Of a stretch of 64,000 nucleotides of DNA, positions 30,571 to 43,856 are shown one piece after another. Positions within the stretch are counted from its first letter, which is position 1. Each line of letters begins with the position of its first letter. Below the pieces are notes generated by a model. That model ran no database searches. It worked only from the letters and a program-made list of their open reading frames with translations, and was not told the DNA's origin. Made by a program: the position numbers and the translations under genes. Source of the stretch: Batrachochytrium dendrobatidis JAM81 (taxonomy: Eukaryota; Chytridiomycota; Chytridiomycetes; Rhizophydiales); the NCBI RefSeq assembly GCF_000203795.2, contig NW_006281100.1, forward strand, positions 112,535 through 176,534, written 5' to 3'.

Positions 30571-33500
30571 ATGTCCACCTATTCTATCAATTCAAATCCT
30601 GGGAGTGTTACTGGTGTGTCTGGCTCTGGAGCCATAACTCCTCCTGTCCTTGATCAAGGTCGGGCTTTAGAAGAAGCCCTTGGTGTAGTTAAAGTCCAAT
30701 CTTATCATATGCGAAGATGTCTAGTAAGAACAGCACTGCTGTTGGAGTGTGTTGGAATTGGATTCATTGTTCTTGTCATGAGTTGGGTTTATCACTTTCA
30801 TATTATCATGAACAGATATTCATTCTATTCATTCTATTCTATTCATTTTAGAACACCAACAAACTCATGGATGCTCTCAAACATGCTTCAACTATGCTGG
30901 CTGAACTACGCACTTCTGTTCTCACTCCAAAATACTACTACGAGCTATGTATGATTTAACTCGCATGTCCATCTCATCTCGTCATGGTTGCAATCGCATA
31001 CTAATCACTGTCTTGTCCAAATCTAGACATGGCCATATTTGATGAAATTAGACATTTGTCAACTTATCTTTACGAAACGCATGTATCGGGTCGTCACCAT
31101 CTGTCAGATCTGTACGAACTGGTGCAGTATGCTGCAAATATAATCCCAAGACTCTATCTCATGATCACTGTGGGTGCCGTCTATATGCGAGTTTCTAGAG
31201 AAACATTTTCTATAGTGGATAAACCCTCTGATTCGGGCGGTGACAAGGAAAACGTTTCTCCAAATGATCCATCCTTGACAGAAACAGTCCAAGAAAAGAA
31301 ACCTGAAGAACAAGACATTCCTCCTATTAAAGAACTCATGCGAGATATGCTTGACATGACTCGCGGCGTTCAGCATCCAACTCGTGGTCTGTTTCTGCGT
31401 TATTATCTCAGCGGACTCACTCGCGACTTTCTTCCTGATGGATCCGACCAGCATGTATCCCCTCATGGTGGCATCGATGACTCGATTCATTTTGTTCTTC
31501 AAAACTTTATTGAGATGAATAAACTGTGGGTGCGTTTACAGCATCAAGGGCATTCGCGCGATAGAGAAAAACGTGAGATTGAACGCAAGGAGCTTCGACT
31601 GCTTGTTGGATCAAACCTTGTTCGTCTGAGCCAGCTGGAAGATCTGAGTCTTGCCATGTATCAAGGAAATATCATGCCTCAACTTCTTGAGGAAATTGTC
31701 AGCTGTCGGGACGTAATTGCTCAGGAATATTTGATGGAGGTTGTTATTCAAGTATTTCCTGACGACTTTCATCTAAGATGTCTGGATATGTTCTTGTCTG
31801 CTACCGCCAGGTTGCAGCGCACTGTGAATGTAAAACAGATTGTGATTAGTCTGATTGATCGTTTTTCTGGATATGCTGCCCGTGCTCGGGAAGAAGCTAC
31901 TGGTGCAAAAGATGCTCAAACAATCAGTGGTATCCCTGATGATGTAAAACTGTTTGATGTGTTTTGGACACAGATTACCGAACTGATCAAAGCAAGACCC
32001 GAGTTCACCCTGCAAGATACCATCGCATTGTTGGTTTCTCTCGCTAACCTATCGCTCAATTGTTACCCTGATGAATTGGGTCACATTGACAAGGTTCTTG
32101 GAATTGCCAAAACAAAGGTCCAGGAAGCTCTGTTGGTTGATGAATTAACCCTGACAGATTCAAAAACTAAATCATTGCTGCTGCAGCTGCTCCTGGGGCC
32201 TGTACAAACGTACAACTCCAATGTGCTGCGTATCTTGGATTTCCCTTCAAGTTCTACTCACGATAGCGAGGATGCATCGGATGCTAGCTCATCGGGCGTA
32301 TGCTTGGGTGGAAATTACACCAAGCTACTGTTTCTCCAACCCTATGGCATTCGCCGTCAAGTTGCTCATGCCTTTGCTACACACGCTCTTCGTGCAGCTG
32401 TTCATGATGACTTTAAAATCACAACAATCGAGGGTGTCAATTTTATATTGGGAGAGATTGGCACCATTATGGTTCGTGATCAGATCGATGGTGGCTTGTT
32501 TGGAGCCAAACCTAAACCTCATGGTCAACTCTCTGGCCCTTCCTCTGTCGTATCTAGAGTTGATGAATCACGCTATGCATCCAATGAGCCCGATATTCCT
32601 TTGGACTGGGAAGATGCGCGCGAGGAACAAACCTACCTAGCAAAACTAATCCACACCTTTAGAGCAGATGACAACTCTTTAGATCAAGAGTATAAGCTTT
32701 TAGTGGTTGCTCGTAATCATTTTGGAGAGGGGGGTGATATTCGAATCCGATTCACTTTGCCTCCACTCGTGACATGCCTAATTAAACTTGCTCGCAAGTG
32801 TTACTATGCACCTTGGAACGCAACCCTTGCTGCAGAATCAATGGCTTTGACTGGACATGCTACAAACCCTCGCGATCTTGTTCCACAAATCTTGAAAACC
32901 ATTCACGAAACCATCACCTCACTTAGTCGAGCTCAAGAGCATTTTAGCGACGATGATGGGTATAAGCCTCTTTTTAAAGATGATTACGGTTCAGCTTCAT
33001 CGACTATTCCTCGTATTGGGCACGGTCTCATGTCCCCACCCGATGTATCGCTTCGTCTCCATCTTCTTGCAGCCCAGGTTTCCGATTCAATGCACCAAGA
33101 AGAAATGTGCTACGAGTTTTTTGTCCAGGCGTTGGTTGTATATGAGGAGTCTGTATCAGAATCCAAAGCTCAAGTCAATGCCATTACTCAGATCATGGGC
33201 ACACTATACGGTACAACGGTATTCGGATATGAAAACTACGAAACCTTGATTACCAAATGCGCTGTGCACTGTTCAAGACTTTTGAGAAGAGTGGATCAAT
33301 GTCGGGGAGTTGTGCTTCTCAGTCATTTGTTCTGGGCTGATGCAGGACAAGTCGATACGGTTCTAAATGGATCTAGCTCAGCTTTGCTTTCTACCGTCAC
33401 GTCTTCGACTTCTGGTCCAATCCGAACCAAATGTCAGAAACGAGAAGAAGGCAAGCCTGCTTACAGAGATGCTAGACGAGTCCTTGAATGCTTGCAAAAA

Positions 33501-33968
33501 GCGCTGAAAATCGCAGATTCAGTCATGGACCCATCTGTCAATGTCGAACTTTTTGTCGAGATTCTTGAACGCTACATATGGTTTTTCAGCGATCGCAACG
33601 AAGCTGTAAGCGTCAAGTACATTTCATCATTGGTTGATTTGATTCAAACCAACCTGGGAGCTTGCAATGGCGCAGAGGATGAGGAAGATACGGATCTAAA
33701 TGGCCGACTGAGTACAAATACTGGTGGTATAGGTGGTCCTTTGAACACTTCTAAACCTCCTGTTTCGATTTTCCGTGAACGGTCCAAAAAAGTATCTCAG
33801 CAAACTGCTACGCATTTCAAGAATGTGTTGGCATATCTGCGATTTAAAAGGGATATAGAGCGAGATGGGCTAGACAGTGGACTGGTTGTGCCTGGAATGA
33901 GCTCAGGGTTTGCTGGTGGTGAAGTAGGTGGAGGGCGATGGGGGAGCATTGAAATTCCGAGGGTATAA
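30571..33968 (+). CDS. VPS35: VPS35, retromer core subunit
   Basis: Exons 30571-30723, 30852-30948 and 31027-33968, giving 1063 residues. The N-terminus contains [39 protein letters not shown] and [20 protein letters not shown]. The hallmark [16 protein letters not shown] (the PRLYL motif that contacts VPS26) follows, then the long alpha-solenoid ([30 protein letters not shown]). The C-terminal half keeps [13 protein letters not shown] and LSHLFW. Retromer retrieves transmembrane cargo from endosomes to the Golgi or plasma membrane. The protein is somewhat longer than animal or yeast VPS35 because of acidic, Ser-rich inserts. Splice sites are consensus (GTAAGA, GTATGA). Confidence 0.96.
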
Positions 33969-34174
33969 CATGTTTTAATGTCAAGACTACCAAGGCAATA
34001 CATGCCGAGTTGAAAAATAAATCTTAAGCTTGCGTTGAATATAGCAATCAAATAAATTTATTGAAAAAAACTGTGCCAATTGTCAATTGCATTAAACCCA
34101 CATCAAAAACAAAATGGCTCTGGATTGAATATAACCCATGAGTATGTATAAATCAGACCACTGGTTGAGCAAAT

Positions 34175-35807
34175 TCACTCTACTTTGACGTAATTTGCTG
34201 GAAATTCACCTACAGAATTACCGCATCTTCCAGTCCACCAATCGTTTTGGCTAGGTGTAGATTTGATGATCCAAATGATATCACCTTGACGAAACTGCAA
34301 ATCGCCTTGGCGCTGGCCAGTGAAATCGAACAGTGCAATGGATTTTTTCATTTCCGGTTTGGCTTTTACAAGCGGTGGTGATTTTTGCGAGGGTTTGGCA
34401 CTTTTAAATGGCGAATCGTTGAGCTTAGATGCAGATGATGAAGTAGATGAAATAGGAGCAGGACCTACGCGAGATATAGACCCTTCAGATGCGTATTCCG
34501 GTAGGGTTTGATGAGATGAATCGTGAGACCGTTTTAGTGTAGAACCGGCTGCCAACCTCGCTTTGATGGCTTCGGCTTTAGCAGCCCGTTCAGTTTCCGA
34601 CATTCTCGCACTTGTTTTTCTCACAACATCGTTCGAGGTAGACTGTGATGATCCTAGATCTGCATGTGCATCATCACCACCTTGGGGTGAATTTAAACAT
34701 TCTATTTTACTATTCGACTGGCCCATGTTTGCAAAACGAGAGAGACTAAGCATGCGGTATAAAGGTCCAGCTTCTACCGGAGGGGGAATTTTTCCTGATA
34801 AAAGATCCAACGCGCTTACTTTTTTCCCATACATGGCCTTGTTGGCATCATTTCTAGTGATGATCACAGTACCTTCCAGACTCACACCAGCAAACAAGCC
34901 TTTAGATTTTGAATACGAGTAAATAGGTGCAAGATCGGCAATCACTAATATAAAAGTTAAATGAGTATCCATTTCAATGGGATTGGTGAAATTCACAGTA
35001 TATTCATACTTCCAGCAGCTTCGGTTGTACGACCAGTCGGTCCAGCAGCAACGGACATGTTTCCGCCTAAAGTGAGATTACCACTATGACTAAAGGATCG
35101 TACGGCAGCAGCATTGTTGAGAACAAAAACAAAATCGGTGATTTCAGCACCGATTTGAGCCCCTACGCCTGCACCTGCAACCATGATTGCAGATGGAGCA
35201 GACCATGAGCCGTCGGGAAGACGGGCTACGACAAGGCCAGATCCAGCACGACCAGACCAAAGAAATCCAGCTTTTACTATTGTGATGATGGCAATTCTAG
35301 CAAGGGTTGAGATGGTGATTAAAAATTAGTACATAGTTTAAATATTGAAATGGTGGATGGAATCCATGACTCCACTGACATTGATAATTGGACGCAACAC
35401 CTGTACATTCAAGTAGCAAGCGTCACGTTGGTTGAATTCAACCACCCAATAATGCAGCATGAGCAACCATTGTGCATAAACCAATACATAAACAGATAGT
35501 ATTGCATGAGATAAGAATGTAAAGAATTCAAGCCTCAATTGGACTACTAAAGCCCACAATATGGTTTACAAATCAAGGCTACCAAAGTCATTGTTACCAA
35601 CACATGTGCTGGTCTTGAAAACTCTGGTTTCCAAACTCTCAACAATAAAAGTAGATTCAACTCTTACCCACGAGCCTTTTCTAGAATTTTAAAAGGAATA
35701 AAAGTAGAATCCAACTTTGTAGTTCCTTTAGCAAAGTGTTCTAAAATAGAAGCAGCTTTTGTGCATTGCACATCAAGAGATTCTGGTAAAGGGTTATGCA
35801 GCTTCAT
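34175..35807 (-). CDS. YSC84: YSC84/SH3YL1-type SYLF-SH3 protein
   Basis: Exons read leftwards: 35807-35668, 35296-35010 and 34944-34175, giving 398 residues. The N-terminal SYLF (DUF500) domain spans about residues 1-220: NPLPESLDVQCTKAASIL, IAIITIVKAGFLWSGRAGSG, LPDGSWSAPSAIMVAGAGVG and YSYSKSKGLFAGVSLEG. A Ser-rich linker follows, then a C-terminal SH3 domain (SIALFDFTGQRQGDLQFRQG, DWWTGR, GEFPANYVKVE). The SYLF domain binds phosphoinositides and actin; the family works with actin patch proteins in endocytosis. Intron 1 (371 nt) is unusually long for this window. A TIR element begins 43 bp upstream of the start codon. Confidence 0.93.
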
Positions 35808-35849
35808 CGATACTATTTGATAGAATTCAGATTGATACAAGACCGTTTC

Positions 35850-36375
35850 ACAGCTGTATTCACGCAAAATGGAATACTAGATAAAAGTGCATAATAAACA
35901 GTCAGTTTCATGAAATCATTCGTGTCAATTTCCACCTAATTCACTGTTACAACATTGCTTTTTCAGTTCATTTTTGTTGTCATTGAACAAATGTTTAAAT
36001 CGCAGTTTCAATAGATTCCGCACTTGTTCAATCTCCAACTCTCCCTTCATTCAGATATTACAGGAAAACATTGAATGATTTGCATGGAAACAGTCGTGTT
36101 TTTGATATATACAATCTTGAACTAAAACAAGTATGTGTGTGATATTTTAGGACACAAGTTGAAACAGTCAAGCCCAATATGTGGATCGCAATGCACGAAT
36201 CTGGTGATTGTACAACTACTAAAAGTGAAAAACAGCTCAAATCTATATTTTATATTGTATGGAGATTGTCTATTCAAGTCAATCTTGAATAGGAAAGCTG
36301 AATAGTTGACCGTTATTTATTCCAAAAACAATCACTGCAGGATAAATACAAGTATTCCATTTTACGTATGGCGAA
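35850..36375 (-). mobile_element. TIR element copy 7
   Basis: Left end cagctgtattcacgcaaaat followed by ggaatac. The right end, read on the minus strand, is tacgtaaaatggaatac, a clear inverted repeat. The interior ggtgattgtacaac and cataataaacag match other copies. It lies immediately upstream of the YSC84 start codon and about 110 bp past the UBE2G2 stop. Confidence 0.65.
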
Positions 36376-36482
36376 TTAAAAACGTCTTCAGGTTCGACGG
36401 GATTCTACAGCAAACAGTCATGTTATGCTTACCGACAGACAAACAACCAGATGGATTGAACATTCAATGAATATATTAGTCA

Positions 36483-37199
36483 TTATAGTCCTAAAGTGTG
36501 CTTGACAGTCTGACGAACAATCTCATCAAACTGCTTGCGATCTTCACGCCACATTTTAGATGCATCCACATGAGCACCGCCCTCGTCATTGGGTTCTAAA
36601 TGGTATAGCCAGTGAGGGATTAGCAACTAGTGAATACAAATCATGGCAATAGCAGAATGTCTACTAGATCCTACCTGCCAGCATGCTCACAACAGATAGT
36701 AGAATCTTTTCGACGCTTTGAACAGGAGACCAGCGTTCTGATGCATGCTCATACATGTTGGGATCGTCTCCAGGAGCATGCAGGATAGATATACAAACAG
36801 TTCCGTCGGGATAGACTAGAAATAAGCATTTGATGCATTCATGTCAGTAGACAAAAGTAGTAGGGAATAGCAAACGGTACTTACTGTTGGGATGATACAT
36901 TGGACAAATAAACTTCATAGTAGGAGGACTCAGAGGGTAGTCTTTTGGAAAAGAGAGTATAGCAGTAAAGACTCCTCCAGCATATGGAGTATCTTCTGGA
37001 CCAGCAACCAGAGCTTCCCATTCATAAAAGTTAGATTCCGAGACTGGGCCAGCAGTAACACCATCAGGAGGATTAAGAGTAAGCTCTAGAGACAGAATCA
37101 CAGGGTAAGTATCGAAATGAATCAATTAGAACAGTACAAGTGAATACCTTTGTACTCGGTCATGAGTCTTTTAAGTGCAGTCGAGGTTTTAGAAGCCAT
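36483..37199 (-). CDS. UBC7: ubiquitin-conjugating enzyme E2 G2 (UBC7 type, ERAD)
   Basis: Exons read leftwards: 37199-37148, 37085-36885, 36815-36675 and 36595-36483, giving 168 residues. It reads as UBE2G2 almost throughout: [57 protein letters not shown] and [19 protein letters not shown] with the catalytic Cys. The acidic loop typical of this subgroup is present (APGDDP), then [20 protein letters not shown] and the C-terminal [13 protein letters not shown]. The enzyme makes K48-linked chains in ER-associated degradation with membrane E3 ligases. Length equals the animal protein. All four splice junctions are in frame with consensus GT-AG. It is transcribed divergently from the LRR-RhoGEF gene. 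Confidence 0.96.
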
Positions 37200-37514
37200 G
37201 GCAGCAACAGCAAGTTTCAACAGTTGGAGCGAATTCAAGTTTTTATATTTCGCGTCGTTAACAGCAACTATTTGGCAGGAATCGACTATTAGGACAAGAT
37301 TATTACTATCAAGACAGGAAATATTACTATTGAGACGGAATCATCTCAAGAAACAATCGTAACAAACATTCCAACAGCAACCATTTCACAGAAAATACTC
37401 ACTCTGGTTACTGCACTGTTGCAGCTCGCTGCTACTGTGGCAGTATCATGTATTTTATTCATTTCATTATCAACTCTACAGCAACTGCTCTTGCGTTGGA
37501 TTACCACAACGACT
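37200..37514. promoter_or_regulatory. divergent promoter region, UBE2G2 / LRR-RhoGEF
   Basis: 315 bp between divergent start codons. It has short repeats (aacagcaa; attactatcaagac / attactattgagac at about 37301-37335) but no clear TATA box. Confidence 0.35.
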
Positions 37515-40500
37515 ATGCTATTGATTTGGCCATGGAATTATATTATACTACCACTAATACGATATATCGATACAAACAGTGTTTTCCACGGACACAAGTT
37601 GCAGTCTTGTTTAGAATCTTTTGCATTCATAACTAGACATGCTGCACTTGTTCTTGTTATTGTGGCGTGTGGTTTGGCATACTATCGTTCTGTTAAATCT
37701 ACCAGCGACTGTCATATCACCGATCATCATGAGTTGCTATTACATAAAGAGTCGGTAGACCACGAACTGGAACTGGAACAGGAACTGGACATGGCTTCCA
37801 ACTGCAGACCTGCTGCTTATACCAAGGGTCCAACACTTGAACTTCAAGATACAAATTTTATTTTCAATTCCTGTCCTGAAGTAACTGCTGCCAATAAGAT
37901 TCTTGCTACGGTCATTAAAGACAGTACTCAAGATTTACTAGTGAATCCTCATACTATGCCTACCGCCTCTACTGCCCAAAAAGGAAAACATCCTCCCGTA
38001 TCTGCTGCGTTTGCCCAGTCTGTCAATACTACTGCAGCCACAAAGAAATCCACAATCGGAACTGTCAATACTACCAAAAAAACTCTACAAAAGGATCATG
38101 TATGTAACAAACCAGATTCAGTTGCTAAATCCAATCCAATATCAATTGCTGCTCGTTCTCCCGGATTCAGAGCCCCATCTACTCTTCCTGGCGTTAATCT
38201 TTCAAAGTCTAGTCAGCCGAAAAAGAAATCTGCAGTTTCTGCACTGCCGTCCCGCTCAAAATGCTCAACTGAAAAAGAATCTTCAGCTAAATCATACGTA
38301 GCTCATACACCAAAAGCCACTGTTGCCATTCCTGGCCATGCACATACCATTCAATCTACTCCAGTTACAAATACTGATTCCAGTATTGCGTCTGCATCCA
38401 ACATACGACATAAAACTGCTTCAAATATCTCTGATTCCACATCACATATTGCATCTCCACAAGTCAAGGTATTGTCATCCGCGCTTGCTCAATCTTATGG
38501 AGCTAAACTTGCATCATTTACTAGCACTGCCGCTGCTCAATCTGCCTTGACTGCTGCCAGTAGGAAAGCTGCTGCCGTAGAGTACTCGAATGCTTTAAGA
38601 AATAGAAAACTATCTGCACCGTCTGCTCAGACCTCTGCTCGTGCTTCTTCACTTGTTTCTGATTCCTCAATTAAATCGACACTTTTCAATCCATCTCATT
38701 TGGATTCAAAATCTACTCCCACTTCACCCAAAAAATCAACTCATTCGCGTCCCATTTTAAAAAGTGCATCAACTCCATCAACCCCATCTATCAAAAACTC
38801 AATTCTAGTCGCTCCTCCAACCACTTCAACTCCAAATATCTCTGCTCGGATTGCTCTTTTTAACAAACTTACTTCCTCTCCTGATAATAGCAATAATGCT
38901 GGGCTCAACCAACACAAAACCACTTCAATTCAGACCAGTACTGTCACTGAACAGGTGAATGACGGAAAGTCTGTCATGCCATCATCATCCGAGTCTGCTC
39001 AGGTGAAAAGTGTGAATGCTATACCCGAATCAAAGCGTGCACCATCACCCGATCATTCAGATAAAACTGAAATGGCTGCCTCGACTCGTGTACAAACTAT
39101 AATCACATCCACCGAGTCTCCATCAGTATCATTACATGCCAACTCTACTACACAACAGCAAAAGTGTACAGATTCCGTGCCATCGGTAAAATTAACTATT
39201 GTTCAATTAGAACATATTTTTCCCAAAGAATCCTCATCTGATCCCGCCTCTGTTGAGGAAAATGCTTCAACTCCTTGGTTAACAAGACCACGATGTTCAA
39301 GTGACAACTCGACACTATCAACTACATCATTACTGACATCATCTCAATCAGTCGGCCCATACTCTAGCAATCTCTCTGATTTCACCACTGACTCTCAAGT
39401 GACGCTTTATGGTGGTACTTTGGTCGATTTGAATGATATACCTTGTTCAAAACAACAGTTTGAGTTGAATCATTCTGCTGAAATGGATTCACCTAGTTTC
39501 AAAAGCAATGTACAGTTGGCTGAATTACTGATAGAATCGATAGACTCACAGCACACTTTGTCGGTACTAGAATCAGTACAACTATTTTCGCAATCTTCAA
39601 AAACAGTTTCATCTTTACCAAATGCAGAATTGCCCAAATCGAAACAATCCAGTCTTAAAGAGCCCCTTATTTATAAGAAACAATCAGAAATCTTACCATC
39701 TGTTTCTGATACAACTGTTTCCGAGTGTTTTGCAAAACCTATCGATATTCAAGATGTTGCGTTTACTGAAAAGGCTTGCAATCGCGAGGAGCCCGGTATT
39801 ATTTTTGTGTCGCACCAACGAATACCTTCACAACGATTTCAGCTGCCAAGTTCCTCATCTCATTCATTAACGCAATCCAAATCAATGTCGTCTGTTTCAG
39901 TCATGGCACCGATTGATTCTTCAAAAGTTGCATTGCCATCATCAGCTACTACAACAGCCGTACCAGACACTCTTTTACCCATCACTTCCAATGAAACTGT
40001 GCAAAATCCAGAAAGTATCGAACCTAAGCAAACCTTTTTATCCAAAGAACCTTTTGAAACGACACGTAGCTCTTTACATCAAAGACCTGTTCGTCATCGG
40101 GTATTATCTACTGATTCACAATTATATCCTATACATGGCGATACGCTTCAGCAAAATCGTGGACGCCAACGATGCGTAACGGATTCAGTCAAAGGTCGCA
40201 ACCGATCTTTGTCGCCACTTTCAGCATCAGTATCTGATTCATTTGTTCGTAATCTATTTGCCGATTTATCCAACGATACTCGATTGGCAGATTATACAAG
40301 TAACAATAGTCGTGGGCCTTTGGGGCTTGTTAAATCAACAGGAGGATGCTTGGATATGCGGCTGGACATTGGGTTTGATTTGGTTTTAGGAGGTGGTAGC
40401 AAACTCACACTTCAAGATGAGCCTTTACAAGTCTTGCCCGTCTCGTACATTTCTGGAAATTTGCCAAACATTAAGAATACCAAAGACAATCAGCCTGGTA

Positions 40501-43362
40501 ATGAACTCGAACACAAGACACTGTCATTAGAATGTGTGGATGATAAATTACCTTTTGGTTTAAACTCTATTGCTATTCCTGCTGATCACCTGCAACCTCA
40601 ACAATCCCAGCAATCCAATCCGTATATTTTATCAAAACAGCTGGATCAACCTATAGTTTCATCACATCAGGCATATACTAATAGCCCCGATTGTTACCTC
40701 AATTCGCAATCCCTTGTTTACTTTCCTTGTGCACTTTTACCCAATATTACTCGCCTTGTTCTTGACAACAATTCTATCCGATTCATTCCCGAATCTGCAC
40801 TCGACTCTCTGACAAGTCTGCGTGTTTTTAGTCTTGCCAAAAACCAGCTGTCAAGATTACCGCAGAGTATATGGCAGCTAAAAAGTTTGGAACGACTTTG
40901 TCTTCGAGATAATTGTTTGGAAGAGCTACCTGTAGGGCTTTGCGAATTAAAATCCATAAGGATACTTGACTTGGGTATGAATCAGCTGAGCCAGATTGGT
41001 AAGTTTATATGTTGGTACTGAACTGTGATTTATGAAAAACTAGAGTTCCAACACAACTTTGCTCAACTTTATTGAAAACTGATTCAAATGCACAATGTTT
41101 TTAGATTGCAAGCTGTTTTTGCATATGAATATGCTGCATACACTGATTCTGAGCAACAATTTACTGCAGCATTTACCGTCTTCGCTGGGTTATCTTGCTC
41201 CAAATTTGCGGATTTTGTATATTTTCAATAATCCGTTTGCATATCCATTCAATGAGCTGGTTGAGCCAGTGATTCGATGCTTTTCCAACCAGCTTCCTAC
41301 TCCAGAAAAACTTTGGAGCGCGCCTTTGTCGGACACGTTGAGATCATCTGTCGAAAATAGTCTGGCCAAAGATATGTCTTTTACTTCATGTGCAATGGTA
41401 TGTAACGACAGCAAGTCCAAAAATAATTCGATGGGTACCGTCACACTTCAAGCGGTTGATACTCTTTTTCCAAAAACAGTTTACCCCAGACACGGATATT
41501 TGCTGCGTCTTTTAGGATTTTTACGAGACGAGTTTGATTTGTGCACAGACGTGTCTACAATCGAGTCTAATTATCCACTATTGTTTGAGTCATCACTTCC
41601 TACTTTATCGGTTGATTGCAAACGCTGGTCTGCTGAAAGTAGCATGCTATCCAATTCATCTACTTTGATAACACAGTCATTAAAATCAGAGGATGACACA
41701 TTGCAGCCGTTGCCAATTCAAATGTCGCCCATGTCCAGACCACCCGCACAGTTTCTTGCATCTCCAACTTCTCCCAATATAGGGCTATCTGAAAAATGTA
41801 GTCGAATTATTACAGAGATTCTCACGACGGAAAAAACATATGTGGACGAGCTTACAAACTTGCATGAATTGTACTACCAACCGTTGTGCAATTCAAAGCT
41901 TATGGAAAATCATGAAATTGAGCTTATATTTTCAACAGTGTTTGAGCCTATTTTTGTATTTCATCGTGACCATGTTTTCCCTTGTTTAAAGCTTTTGGCT
42001 CAATCTGAAGCATACAAGCTTGGCGAATTTTTAGCTTCGATTTGTGAATTTCTACTGGACTATTATTCGGTATATATGAATAATTTCAGTCTTTCTAGTG
42101 CTTATTTGAAGCATTTGGAGGATTTGGGTACGCAATCAGGCAAGGGATTGACGGGGTTACTTGGCTCTGGTGGAAATGGTGGACTACGTGGCATGGGTAC
42201 AGGAAATAACACAAACTCGGGTGTTTCAAACATGCTGGCATCTCTTGGGAGTATGACCACATCCTCCACATCCAAAAAAACCTTTTTGGCAGCACGGAAA
42301 TGCGTTGCCTTTTTTAAACAAGTCAAGCTTGATCCCAGACACACGCAAATAAGCTTTGGATCGTATTTGGTTATGCCTATCCAGCGACTTATGCGATACA
42401 CTATGCTTTTGGAGTCATTGGCCAAGGCTGCTGGTAGTGATGCTAATGGATATGAAGTACTTGTTGGTGCAGTGGATGAGATGCGTAGAACAGCTGAAAC
42501 CTGTAACGAGCGCAAGCGGGAATGGGAGCGGGTGGGAAGCAGCGAACACGATTGTGTAAGAAGAGTACGTCAACATATCAAAATTCGTCCTGGATCTATT
42601 GATGTTGAGTTGCTATCCCGATCTGTAGCTTGCCCATCCTCTGATCCTGCTTCCTTTGGGCTATCCAAACTTTTGCGGGTGTTGTATTCTTCAATACCCA
42701 GTATTCCTGCGTGCATGTATATCTCACTATCTCCACCTCGACGACTGATTCAAATCAGTGCATCTGCTGATCTTCGTGTAATCAAATACGTCGAACCAAA
42801 CACCACACCACAACCTTTAGACCTCACCATCATCACACGAGGAAAAACAGCTACATCATCTAAACATCGTCAATCAGTGTGTCACGCCACAAGGGAGTAC
42901 CGATTTAATACGACCATGCACCCTGCAGTCGGGTCTGCTTCTGTATACAATGGCTTTGCAGATACTGCGCATGCCCGCACAGCTAGGGATATTGAATTTG
43001 GCGGTGCTGTGGGAATTTATGGTGTGCCCATGACTACCGGAAAAAGATGCATGCTGGTAGTATTTTCTGACATTGTTTGTTGGTGTATGCCTTCAACAAA
43101 TGCCACTCCGCCATCATTTGATGAACTCACTCGATTCGAAATAGAAACCGGCAGCACGATGGAATTGGTCAAGGTATTTGGTGGTGGTGGAGATAAAAGA
43201 TTGAAAGTCACGGCAGAATGTCTTCCTGTTCTAGACGGTGATGCAAGACTAAATGAGAAATACTCGATCATGCGACTAGGTGATGATCGAGGAGTTTTGT
43301 ATGTCAAAGGCGTAACAAGTGAGATTATATCGTGGGTGGATGCAATCCATCGTATGGACTAA
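37515..43362 (+). CDS. leucine-rich-repeat RhoGEF with N-terminal membrane segments
   Basis: Exons 37515-40998 and 41105-43362 (106-nt intron), giving 1913 residues. The ATG at 37515 is the first in frame. The N-terminus has two hydrophobic stretches (WPWNYIILPLI; HAALVLVIVACGLAYY at about 42-57). About 1000 residues of Ser/Thr/Pro-rich disorder follow. Leucine-rich repeats span about 1070-1215 (ITRLVLDNNSIRFIPES, LRVFSLAKNQLSRLPQSI, LERLCLRDNCLEELPVG). A DH domain spans about 1390-1640: RIITEILTTEKTYVDELTNL, then LVMPIQRLMRYTMLLESL (the CR3-type signature). The C-terminal region is probably PH-like, ending VKGVTSEIISWVDAIHRMD. DH domains activate Rho-family GTPases. Membrane anchoring of such a protein is unusual. 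Confidence 0.88.
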
Positions 43363-43380
43363 AAGATCCTCTTTTGTTTT

Positions 43381-43575
43381 CAGCCGTGCTCATATAAAAC
43401 GGAACACTTGTATTTATCCTTGAATAAACGATAGCTGACTATTCGTTACGTCTTTCTAATAATTGATTTTTCAATCAGCACAATGTCCATCATATTTGGT
43501 ATAGTCATACACTGCACAATCACTGAATTTGAAACCAAACTCATTGCAATCCATGCATTGAGTTTGTTGTTTCCG
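43381..43575 (+). mobile_element. TIR element copy 4 (right end not seen)
   Basis: Begins cagccgtgctcatataaaac 18 bp after the RhoGEF stop codon. AATAAA at about 43423-43428 lies within its left part and could serve as that gene's polyadenylation signal. The interior acactgcacaatcactgaatttgaa matches other copies. Confidence 0.5.
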
Positions 43576-43856
43576 TGCTAGTCAACTAAAGAGTTTAAAA
43601 GGCATTATTTTCCGGCAAATTAACATCATCTCACGACTTTTTATGCATTTCGGTCCTTTTATTTGGCGATTCATTTTACGCGAATAGAATTGAGTCAATT
43701 TTGGATGCTGAAAATTACTTTTGAAAGCACTAAAATTCGATTGTTGTAAAACTCCGCGTTTTTGTTCAAATTGCATTTGACTCGAATTCAAGCAAGTTTA
43801 CGAATCGTTACAAAGTTTGATCCTAATTAGCCAATTCTCTTTTCAAAAAACATACT
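43576..43856. promoter_or_regulatory. upstream region of first SCAMP gene
   Basis: Unique 280-bp stretch between the TIR element and the ATG at 43857. No TATA box close to the start. Confidence 0.3.
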
